Origin: Gallaecimonas sp045291545
GTDB taxonomy: Bacteria > Pseudomonadota > Gammaproteobacteria > Enterobacterales > Gallaecimonadaceae
Assembly (NCBI RefSeq): GCF_045291545.1
Contig: NZ_CP149514.1
Coordinates: forward strand, 992,001-1,056,000
DNA: 64,000 nt
Direction: 5' to 3'
Part shown: in pieces, positions 26,261 to 33,349 of the stretch
Numbering within the stretch: position 1 is the first letter of the stretch
How the letters are laid out: every line of letters starts with the position of its first letter
Translations under genes and position numbers: made by a program
The notes under the pieces: model-generated
The model's database searches: none
What the model saw: the letters and a program-made list of their open reading frames with translations, nothing else
Told to the model about the DNA's origin: nothing

Positions 26261-27366
26261 GTGATATCGTCCAATTTGAAGAGCTGGATACCGCCAATGG
26301 CCGGGCTATTGGCGTAGCCCGGCTGAACAGTGAGAAATCCCTCAATGCCCTGTCCGAGGCGATGATCGACCGTCTTGACCCACAACTGAGCCGCTGGGAA
26401 GCGGACCCGCGCATCGCCATGGTGGTACTGGAAGGGGCTGGTGAAAAGGCCTTTTGCGCCGGCGGTGATGTAGTAGCGCTGTATAACGCCATGAAAGAGG
26501 GCGACAACGGCGGTCAGGCGGTTGAGACTTTCTTTCTCAAAGAGTACCGCCTGGATTACCAGATCCACTGCATGAACAAACCAGTGCTGATCTGGGGCCA
26601 CGGCATCATCATGGGCGGCGGCCTGGGCTTGATGAGCGGTGCCTCGCACCGGGTGGTCACCGAAACTGCCCGCATCGCCATGCCGGAAATCACCATCGGC
26701 CTTTATCCCGATGTCGGCGGTAGCTACTTTTTGTCGCGGATGCCCGGTCATAGCGGCCTCTTTTTGGGCCTGACTGCTGCCAATATCAATGCCGCCGATG
26801 CGCTTTATGTGGGGCTGGCCGATCACTTCATCAGCAGTGAAGATAAAGGCGCGCTGTTTGACGCACTTTGTCATGTCAGCTGGGGCGATACCGTTAGCCT
26901 TAACCACCAGAAACTCAGCGACAGCCTGAAAAAACTGGAAAGCCCGGCGCGGGTAAAAATGCCCAAAGGCCAGGTGAAGGCGCATCAGGAGCAGATTGAC
27001 CAACTGTGTGCTGGCGATGACCTCAGTGCCATCGTCGCGCGCATCAGCAGCCTCGAGACTGATGATAAGTGGCTGGCCAAGGCCCGCGATGCCCTCAAGC
27101 ACGGTAGCCCGCTCAGTGCGAGTATTGTCTTTGAGCAGCTGCACCGGGGTAAAAACATGAGCCTGGCGGACGCGTTTCGTATGGAAGCGGGGCTGTCATG
27201 GCGTTGTGGCGAGTATGGTGAATTTCAGGAGGGCGTACGAGCTCTGCTGGTGGAAAAAGACCGTAACCCACGCTGGCAGTTTGCGTCAGTGGAGCAGGTG
27301 CCTGCGGATGTGATCAGCCGCTTTTTCACCAGCCCCTGGGACGCTCACCCGCTGGCCGACATCTAA
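26257..27366 (+). CDS. 3-hydroxyisobutyryl-CoA hydrolase
   Basis: Crotonase-superfamily hydrolase of 369 aa that frees 3-hydroxyisobutyrate from its CoA ester in valine breakdown. It shows KAFCAGGDVVALY, GHGIIMGGGLGLMSGASHRVV and MPEITIGLYPDVGGSYFLSRM, all typical of HIBCH, and the longer C-terminal part that distinguishes it from simple hydratases. It is coupled by a 4-base ATGA overlap to the preceding hydratase. Confidence 0.95.
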   Translation: MSDIVQFEELDTANGRAIGVARLNSEKSLNALSEAMIDRLDPQLSRWEADPRIAMVVLEGAGEKAFCAGGDVVALYNAMKEGDNGGQAVETFFLKEYRLDYQIHCMNKPVLIWGHGIIMGGGLGLMSGASHRVVTETARIAMPEITIGLYPDVGGSYFLSRMPGHSGLFLGLTAANINAADALYVGLADHFISSEDKGALFDALCHVSWGDTVSLNHQKLSDSLKKLESPARVKMPKGQVKAHQEQIDQLCAGDDLSAIVARISSLETDDKWLAKARDALKHGSPLSASIVFEQLHRGKNMSLADAFRMEAGLSWRCGEYGEFQEGVRALLVEKDRNPRWQFASVEQVPADVISRFFTSPWDAHPLADI

Positions 27367-27376
27367 GGAGAGACAG

Positions 27377-28252
27377 ATGAAGATCGCATTTATTGGTCTG
27401 GGCAATATGGGTGGCCCGATGGCCCACAACCTGCTCAAGGCGGGCCATCAGGTGATGGCGGTGGATCTGAATCCACAAGCGGTGCAGGAGCTAGTCGATG
27501 CCGGCGCTAGTGCTGGCAGCCTTGATGACGCAGCTGCTTGCCAAGTGGTGGTATCCATGCTGCCGGCCGGCCGCCACGTAGCCGGGTTGTACCTGGGCGA
27601 AAACGGCCTGCTGGCCAAATTGGCCAAAGGCACCCTGGTGATTGATTCGTCCACCATTGATGCGGCCACCGCCAAGCAAGTGCATGATGCCGCCGGGCCG
27701 CTGGCCATTGATTTTGTAGATGCGCCGGTATCTGGTGGTACCGCCGGTGCCGCTGCCGGCACCCTGACGTTTATTGTTGGTGGTAGCGACTCAGCCTTCG
27801 AGCGTGCCAAACCTGTGCTTGATGCCATGGGTGCCAATATTTTTCATGCGGGTGCCGGCGGCGCCGGGCAGGTAGCCAAGGTTTGCAACAACATGCTGCT
27901 GTCGGTGCTGATGAGTGGCACCTGCGAGGCGTTGAAGCTGGGTATGGCGCACGGCCTGGATGCCAAAGTACTGTCTGACATCATGAAAGTCAGCTCTGGC
28001 GGCAACTGGGTACTGGAAAAGTACAACCCGATCCCTGGGGTAATGGCAACTGCTCCGGCTTCCAAAGGCTACCAGGGGGGCTTTATGAGCCAGTTGATGA
28101 GCAAAGATCTTGAGCTGGCGATGGCGGCTGCCGGTGAAGTGGCGGCGCCTGTGCCGATGGGAGCGCTGGCGCGATCGCTTTATCAAATGCATAACAAGAA
28201 AGGTAATGGTGGCAAGGACTTTTCTTCCATCCTGGCACTGTTTGAGGAGTAA
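27377..28252 (+). CDS. mmsB: 3-hydroxyisobutyrate dehydrogenase
   Basis: NAD-dependent dehydrogenase of 291 aa, giving methylmalonate semialdehyde. The N-terminal motif KIAFIGLGNMGGPMAHNLLK binds NAD, DAPVSGGTAGAAAGTLTF is the substrate signature, and KVCNNMLLSVLM contains the catalytic Lys. The ATG follows AGGAGAGAC. Product and substrate link it directly to the hydrolase before it and to mmsA in the same operon. Confidence 0.96.
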   Translation: MKIAFIGLGNMGGPMAHNLLKAGHQVMAVDLNPQAVQELVDAGASAGSLDDAAACQVVVSMLPAGRHVAGLYLGENGLLAKLAKGTLVIDSSTIDAATAKQVHDAAGPLAIDFVDAPVSGGTAGAAAGTLTFIVGGSDSAFERAKPVLDAMGANIFHAGAGGAGQVAKVCNNMLLSVLMSGTCEALKLGMAHGLDAKVLSDIMKVSSGGNWVLEKYNPIPGVMATAPASKGYQGGFMSQLMSKDLELAMAAAGEVAAPVPMGALARSLYQMHNKKGNGGKDFSSILALFEE

Positions 28253-28255
28253 TGA

Positions 28256-29014
28256 ATGGAACTGAATAATGCTGTGGTTGCCGTTACCGGCGCCGGTCGC
28301 GGGTTAGGGCAGTCTATGGCAGTAATGCTGGCGGCTCAGGGCGCTAAACTGGCGCTGATTGATGTTAACCAGGATGATCTGGCGCACAGTGTCGAACTGG
28401 TTGAAAAGGCTGGTAGTCAGGCGCGCGCTTATGTCTGCAACATTACCGATGAGGCCGCGGTTGAGGCGACCTTCAAGCAAATCGGCGATGATTTCGGTAC
28501 GCTTAATGGCCTGATCAACAACGCCGGTATCATGCGTGACGGTATGCTGTTGAAGGTCAAAGATGGCCAGATGAGCAAGATGAGCCTGGATCAGTTCCAG
28601 TCGGTGATCAATGTCAATGTCATTGGTACCTTCCTGTGTGGCCGTGAAGCGGCCGCCACCATGGTGAATAAAGGCGCCAAGGGGGTGATCATCAACATCT
28701 CCAGCGTGTCTCGCTCGGGCAATATGGGGCAAACCAACTATTCTGCCTCAAAAGCGGCAGTGGCCACCATGGCGGTAACCTGGGGCAAAGAGTTGGCTCG
28801 CCATGGGATCCGCACCGGCGCCATTGCACCGGGAGTGATAAAAACAGCCATGACAGAGCAAATGAAGCCGGAAGCCATCGCACGGATGGAAAAGGCTATT
28901 CCCTGCGGTCGCTTGGGCTTGCCGGAGGAGATCGCACATGGCGTTAAGTTCATCTTTGAAAATGACTACTTTACCGCCAGAACCCTGGAAATAGACGGCG
29001 GCATCCGCATTTAA
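28256..29014 (+). CDS. Short-chain dehydrogenase, probably 3-hydroxy-2-methylbutyryl-CoA dehydrogenase
   Basis: SDR of 252 aa with the NAD motif VTGAGRGLGQSMA, NNAGIMRDGML, the catalytic Ser in NISSVSRSG and the YSASKAA Tyr-Lys pair. Its place as last gene of the Val/Ile operon matches the SDR ending the ivd cluster of Shewanella, where the isoleucine intermediate is the proposed substrate. It resembles FabG-type reductases, so the substrate call is an inference. A terminator follows at 29035. Confidence 0.88.
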   Translation: MELNNAVVAVTGAGRGLGQSMAVMLAAQGAKLALIDVNQDDLAHSVELVEKAGSQARAYVCNITDEAAVEATFKQIGDDFGTLNGLINNAGIMRDGMLLKVKDGQMSKMSLDQFQSVINVNVIGTFLCGREAAATMVNKGAKGVIINISSVSRSGNMGQTNYSASKAAVATMAVTWGKELARHGIRTGAIAPGVIKTAMTEQMKPEAIARMEKAIPCGRLGLPEEIAHGVKFIFENDYFTARTLEIDGGIRI

Positions 29015-29034
29015 CAATGCTTTTTCGTCGCTTA

Positions 29035-29065
29035 AACCCCGCGCTTTGTCGCGGGGTTATTTGTT
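29035..29065 (+). terminator. Terminator of the Val/Ile operon
   Basis: Perfect 9-bp stem AACCCCGCG/CGCGGGGTT with loop CTTTGT, then ATTTGTT, starting 20 bp past the SDR stop. Confidence 0.88.
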
Positions 29066-29179
29066 AGAGGTGATGGCAACTAATCATGCAAAACAGCTAT
29101 AGCAAGGGCTTTGGCGCAGCTTATGATTGTGCTATTCAGCGCCTTAAGGGTGAAAGTTGCATTAAGGAAGTATTTTATA

Positions 29180-29203
29180 AACGAATATGTTAGTATATTC
29201 GTT
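29180..29203. promoter_or_regulatory. Perfect palindrome before putP, putative operator
   Basis: AACGAATAT-N6-ATATTCGTT, two perfect 9-bp arms in a locally AT-rich promoter region 100 bp before the putP start. TetR- and LysR-type sites often look like this. No regulator gene is adjacent, so the binding protein is unknown. Confidence 0.5.
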
Positions 29204-29303
29204 CGTGTTCAAATGAAAAGGCTTTTCCTGAGCGCTGCTTCCCTTGGTGACAGGGCTGCGGAAAAGTGTCAACACTCATCAAAATCAATAACAGGAGTGA
29301 AGA

Positions 29304-30827
29304 GTGGAAACAGGCACGCTTATCTCGTTGGCAACCTATTTCATTGCCATGCTTGGCATTGGTTTGTATGCCTATAAAAAATCCACGGATGATGTATCCG
29401 GTTATATGCTAGGTGGCCGCGGCCTTGGCCCGGGTGTAACAGCTTTGTCAGCTGGAGCGTCGGACATGAGTGGCTGGATGCTGATGGGGCTGCCAGGTGC
29501 GGTTTACGCATCTGGTCTCTCACAGGTATGGATTGCTGTAGGGCTTACCATCGGCGCTTTTCTTAACTATGTTGTGGTTGCGCCACGGTTGCGCACTTAC
29601 ACCGAGGTGGCACACAACTCCATCACCATTCCCGATTTTTTCGGTAATCGTTTTGACGACCACAAGCGTGTGCTGCGCTTGATCTCGTCGTTGGTGATCA
29701 TCATCTTCTTTACCCTCTATACCTCGGCCTCGCTGGTGGCTGGCGGTAAGTTGTTCGACAGCTCCTTCGGTATGTCATACAGCACCGGGCTGATTGTTAC
29801 GGCGGCAGTGGTGTGTGCCTACACCCTGTTTGGTGGTTTCCTGGCGGTGTCGATGACCGACTTCGTACAGGGCTGCATCATGTTTATCGCGCTGGTACTG
29901 GTACCGATTGTGGCTTTCAGTGACCTTGGCGGCGTGAGCGCGACCGTCAACAAGGTGGAAAGCCTGAACCCGCTGTTTTTGGACTTTTTCAAGGATGCTG
30001 CCCACACCGGGGTGCTTCAGGATGTCTCAGTGATGGGGATCATTTCCCTATTGGCCTGGGGGCTGGGTTACTTTGGCCAGCCGCACATTATTGTGCGCTT
30101 TATGGCCATCCGCAGTGTCCGTGATATCAAGACCGCCCGCCGCATCGGTATTAGCTGGATGGTGGTTTCCATCATCGGTGCTCTGGCTACTGGTTTTGTG
30201 GGCATTGCCTATGTAGCGAAAACCCAGATGACGCTGGACGATCCGGAAACCATTTTCATTGTTTTCTCGCAGTTTCTGTTCAACCCGCTGATCGGTGGCT
30301 TCCTGCTGGCTGCGATTCTGGCCGCCATCATGAGTACCATCTCCTCACAGCTGCTGGTGACCTCCAGTTCACTGACCGAAGACTTCTATAAAGCCTTCCT
30401 GCGCCGTAATGCCAGTCAGAAAGAGCTGGTGGCCATTGGCCGCTTGTCGGTGCTGATTGTCTCGGTAGTGGCCATCGTACTGGCCTGGAACCCCAACAAC
30501 AGCATTCTGGGCCTGGTCAGTAATGCTTGGGCGGGCTTTGGTGCCGCCTTTGGCCCGGTCGTCATTCTTAGCCTGTTCTGGCGGCGCATGACTCTTTGGG
30601 GAGCATTAGCTGGTATGGTGGTGGGCGCTATCACGGTGTTACTGTGGATCTATGGCCCGTTCACCATCGATGGCCACTCACTCAATAGCTGGTTGTATGG
30701 CATCGTGCCGGGCTTTGTACTGAGTGCACTGGCAATTTATGTGGTCAGTGTTATCAGCCCTGAGCCGTCAGATGCGATGCATGGCCACTTTGATGAAATG
30801 AAACAGATCATCGATGAACATGCCTGA
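29304..30827 (+). CDS. putP: Sodium/proline symporter
   Basis: Inner-membrane Na+-coupled proline importer of the SSS family, 507 aa with about 13 hydrophobic segments. Visible PutP signatures are LGGRGLGPGVTALSAGASDMSGWMLMG near residue 35, LPGAVYASGLSQVW, IPDFFGNRF, ISLLAWGLGYFGQPHI and IMSTISSQLLVTSSSLTED. The start is GTG 29304 with CAGGAG upstream. putA is not nearby. The gene is preceded by a strong palindrome and followed by a terminator. Confidence 0.95.
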   Translation: METGTLISLATYFIAMLGIGLYAYKKSTDDVSGYMLGGRGLGPGVTALSAGASDMSGWMLMGLPGAVYASGLSQVWIAVGLTIGAFLNYVVVAPRLRTYTEVAHNSITIPDFFGNRFDDHKRVLRLISSLVIIIFFTLYTSASLVAGGKLFDSSFGMSYSTGLIVTAAVVCAYTLFGGFLAVSMTDFVQGCIMFIALVLVPIVAFSDLGGVSATVNKVESLNPLFLDFFKDAAHTGVLQDVSVMGIISLLAWGLGYFGQPHIIVRFMAIRSVRDIKTARRIGISWMVVSIIGALATGFVGIAYVAKTQMTLDDPETIFIVFSQFLFNPLIGGFLLAAILAAIMSTISSQLLVTSSSLTEDFYKAFLRRNASQKELVAIGRLSVLIVSVVAIVLAWNPNNSILGLVSNAWAGFGAAFGPVVILSLFWRRMTLWGALAGMVVGAITVLLWIYGPFTIDGHSLNSWLYGIVPGFVLSALAIYVVSVISPEPSDAMHGHFDEMKQIIDEHA

Positions 30828-30868
30828 TAGTACCTTGCTCGGTTTGCCTCAACGGGGCTGAGCAGCGA

Positions 30869-30897
30869 AAAAGACCGGCTTGATGCCGGTCTTTTTT
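30869..30897 (+). terminator. Terminator after putP
   Basis: Stem AAGACCGGC/GCCGGTCTT with loop TTGAT followed by TTTTT. Confidence 0.9.
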
Positions 30898-30943
30898 ATG
30901 CCGGAGGCGAGGTCGTGGTAGCAGCATGGTCAGGCTGCTGGGT

Positions 30944-30970
30944 ATAAAAAAGCCCCGGTTAAGGGGCTTT
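30944..30970 (-). terminator. Terminator after the CBS-domain gene
   Basis: Stem AAAGCCCC/GGGGCTTT with a 6-nt loop; on the minus strand it runs into TTTTTTATA, 26 bp past the CBS gene stop. Confidence 0.88.
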
Positions 30971-30995
30971 ATCGTGTTAAGCCAGGCAGTGCTTA

Positions 30996-31571
30996 TCAGG
31001 CACTTTTCAGTACCTGGAAAACTTCGGCGAAGCTGTGGGCGCGCTGGGCGATATCCAGAGGAATGTGCAATGCCCGGGCAATATCCGCGGCAGAAATCAT
31101 ACCGCGCAGGTTGTGGTCTTTATCCAACAGCAGTACATGCTGCTCACCAAGCTCCTTGAGGGTAAAGAGTACGTCACCGATAGTGGCACCCTCGAGCTCG
31201 TTGTAGCTAAAGCCATGCAGGTGTGATTTATCCGTCATCACCTCACGTACAGTCACATCTTCCCGGGGAACCTGGCGGCGGGTTGCAGCCATCAGCACCT
31301 TATGGCTTTGCAAATCGCCAAGGCCAACAATACCCAGAAAGCGGTTTTGTGCATCGACAACCAGTTTGGCTTTTACGTGTGCCTTTTTCATCATGTACAT
31401 GGCGTCGTCAATCCTGACATCTTCTTCAATAACCAACGGCGCTCGACGGGTAAAGTCAGTGGTGACCCAGGCTGCGGGGCTGTCCAGGTTTAACTGGGTG
31501 GGCTGTGCGGCATCAACAAATTGGGCGGCGTTGGCCATGCTGATAGTCGGAATTCTGTTGTAGCTGTCCAT
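30996..31571 (-). CDS. CBS-domain pair protein
   Basis: A 191-aa soluble protein with two CBS motifs. The first spans about residues 40-100 (TRRAPLVIEEDVRIDDAMYMM, FLGIVGLGDLQS) and the second about 110-175 (REVMTDKSHLHGF, IGDVLFTLKELGEQHVLLLD, LRGMISAADIARAL). CBS pairs usually sense adenine nucleotides or related ligands, but there is no effector domain here, so its partner is unknown. ATG 31571 has AGAGG upstream. It stands alone between putP and a long gene-free region. Confidence 0.88.
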   Translation of the reverse strand: MDSYNRIPTISMANAAQFVDAAQPTQLNLDSPAAWVTTDFTRRAPLVIEEDVRIDDAMYMMKKAHVKAKLVVDAQNRFLGIVGLGDLQSHKVLMAATRRQVPREDVTVREVMTDKSHLHGFSYNELEGATIGDVLFTLKELGEQHVLLLDKDHNLRGMISAADIARALHIPLDIAQRAHSFAEVFQVLKSA

Positions 31572-32155
31572 GGGGGATACCTCTGAGGTGTTGATATTAT
31601 GTCTGTTGTGTCAGCTCTTTGTTTGGCTAAGCTGCGGTGTCGGCTGACGCAGTGCCATACGGCGGCAGCGTCACTGCATGAGATAGCCGGCAGGTGGCCC
31701 TGAGTATTTTAAAAAGCGTAGCGAAAGTGGCTGGAAAGCCAAAGCTCGGGACGTCATGGTCAGAGCTTTTCGTCGGCTTTTAGGTGGCTGGGCTGTAGGC
31801 TGCGTGGATAGTAACGGTGGTACTGTTGCTGCTTTTTGATCAAACTGGCCTGGCTGAATCATTGTCAGTATCCAGGGCAAATAGCGCACCGCAACCGCAG
31901 CTAGCATCTCATAAGACCTTTTTTATACCGTCTCTTATACGTTATCCGCCGCAGCGGATTAAATTACAAGTATCTAATGCAGAGAGTTTCTGTACTGTTC
32001 AGTTAGCCACCAAAGTGTTTAACCAATCTTTCATATTTTGTTTTCAAACAACAAGTTATCATCGCTCATGGAATGCCTTTTCACTGGACTGACCATAGGG
32101 CTGGCAGGGCACATGGAAACTGTTATGCTGACCGCTCAACAGAGGAGGGCAAGCT
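31572..32155. other. 584-bp intergenic region without a supported gene
   Basis: This is the longest gene-free stretch. It is more AT-rich than its surroundings from about 31900. Short open frames on both strands have no ribosome site or recognisable family. A small hairpin ATCCGC-CGCA-GCGGAT lies at 31944-31959 without a U-tract. The last 50 bp carry the ribosome site of the patatin gene (AGAGGAGGG). The rest probably holds the promoters of the two divergent genes. Confidence 0.6.
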
Positions 32156-33088
32156 ATGACGATGTCTTCGCGGCCGAAAGTCGCGGTAGCGCTTGGCAGT
32201 GGTGCAGCGAAAGGCTGGGCTCATATCGGTGTGCTCAATGCACTGGACAAGCTCGGCGTAAAACCGGATCTGGTCACTGGCTGTTCCATCGGCGCCCTGG
32301 TTGGTGCGGCCTATGCTACCGGTGAGCTGAGCAAACTGGAAAAGTGGGTGCGAGGCTTTACCCGCTTTCAGGTGATGTCATTACTTGACCCGACCCTCAG
32401 TGGCCGCGGCCTGCTATCGGGCGATAAGGTCTTTGGCGTTATCGGCGAAGGCATGCAGCATCCTGATTTTGCCAATACCAAAATACCTTTTGGTGCTCTT
32501 GCCACCGAACTGGCAACCGGGCGGGAAGTCTGGATGCAAAAAGGTGATCTGATTTCCGCCGTCAAGGCTTCCTGCGCCATGCCCGGTCTTTTTGTTCCTA
32601 TGCGCCGTGACGATCTGCTGCTTATTGACGGTGCTGTCGTCAATCCGGTACCGGTTTCGCTGGCTCGTGCCATGGGCGCGGATGTGGTGATTGCTGTCAA
32701 CCTGGCCTCGGATGTGCACCATCGTTATGCCGAGGAAGAAGAGGAGGAAGAAGAGGAAGGGGTTTTGCGGCAATGGTTCAGCCGTATTCGAGCCGATAAG
32801 GCTGACAAGCCGGAAAAAGAACCGCTGCCGTCCATGTGGAATGTTATGAGTGGCGCTATCAACATTATGCAGGAGCGAATCACCCGTGCCCGGATGGCCG
32901 GTGACCCACCGGAGCTGGAGCTGAAGCCGAGGCTAGCCAATATCAACATCATGGAATTTCACCGGGCCTCGGAAGCCATTGCCGAAGGGGAAGCTTGTGT
33001 GGAACGGATGTCGCATTTTCTCCGGGCCGAGCTGAAATATCTGGGGGTTGCGTTGCATGAAAACACGGTTGAAGAACCACAAGGTTGA
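32156..33088 (+). CDS. rssA: Patatin-like phospholipase, RssA type
   Basis: Serine hydrolase of 310 aa of the patatin family. The glycine-rich oxyanion segment ALGSGAAKGWAHIGVL begins near residue 12, the nucleophile S44 sits in GCSIG, and the catalytic Asp in LIDGAVVNPVP near residue 160. An unusual run of nine glutamates lies after HHRYA near residue 195, an insertion not typical of E. coli RssA. There is no signal peptide, so it is cytoplasmic. AGAGGAGGG precedes ATG 32156. RssA symbol rests on overall similarity; substrate unknown. Confidence 0.85.
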   Translation: MTMSSRPKVAVALGSGAAKGWAHIGVLNALDKLGVKPDLVTGCSIGALVGAAYATGELSKLEKWVRGFTRFQVMSLLDPTLSGRGLLSGDKVFGVIGEGMQHPDFANTKIPFGALATELATGREVWMQKGDLISAVKASCAMPGLFVPMRRDDLLLIDGAVVNPVPVSLARAMGADVVIAVNLASDVHHRYAEEEEEEEEEGVLRQWFSRIRADKADKPEKEPLPSMWNVMSGAINIMQERITRARMAGDPPELELKPRLANINIMEFHRASEAIAEGEACVERMSHFLRAELKYLGVALHENTVEEPQG

Positions 33089-33109
33089 CGCAAGCGTCAA
33101 CCTTGTGGT
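33076..33109. other. Long perfect hairpin over the rssA stop codon
   Basis: A 15-bp perfect stem ACCACAAGGTTGACG/CGTCAACCTTGTGGT with a CAAG loop overlaps the rssA stop (33086-33088). No U-tract follows. The core 16-mer TTGACGCAAGCGTCAA (33085-33100) recurs inverted before hpd. Confidence 0.6.
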
Positions 33110-33174
33110 CTGACCAGGCGAAAGGGTGATCGGCATCACTTTACGTGCGCGGCAACTGATCTTAGTATGAACAA

Positions 33175-33336
33175 CGAGGCTTAGGCCTTACCGCCGAATT
33201 CTTCAATTGGGGGAGAAGCTTCGGAGGATAACCAGCACTAAGACTGGTCGAGAGAAAAGCAGCAACTGTGACAGCAACGATCAGTCAAACCCTGGTCGTG
33301 ACAGCGAGAAGCCAGCATGAAGCTGGCTTTTTTTTG
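33175..33336 (+). ncRNA. Candidate small RNA with its own promoter and terminator
   Basis: Between rssA and a converging chemoreceptor gene, a sigma70-like promoter (TTTACG at 33140-33145, 17-bp spacer, TAGTAT at 33163-33168) is followed about 165 bases later by a strong plus-strand terminator. In between are two possible stems, ACCAG...CTGGT and ACGATCAG...CTGGTCGT (one G:U pair). No open frame with a ribosome site is seen. The start is approximate. It could instead be an rssA 3' tail; transcription is not shown. Confidence 0.4.
33309..33336 (+). terminator. Plus-strand rho-independent terminator with no plus-strand gene close by
   Basis: Stem AAGCCAGC/GCTGGCTT with loop ATGAA, followed by a run of T. 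It points away from rssA, 220 bp past that gene's stop, and meets the chemoreceptor stop at 33350. Confidence 0.88.
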
Positions 33337-33349
33337 TCTGCAACAAAGC

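Noticed and set aside
29111..29377. Open frame upstream of and overlapping putP
   Set aside because: Runs out of frame into putP and crosses the putative operator; putP has a good ribosome site at GTG 29304.
31671..32092. Two short overlapping open frames in the gap before the patatin gene
   Set aside because: No ribosome site, no recognisable domain and random-looking composition; treated as non-coding.
33175..33336. CsrB-type RNA
   Set aside because: Only a few GGA motifs are present and not in a repeated-loop array, so a CsrA-sponge call is not supported; kept as an unclassified sRNA candidate.
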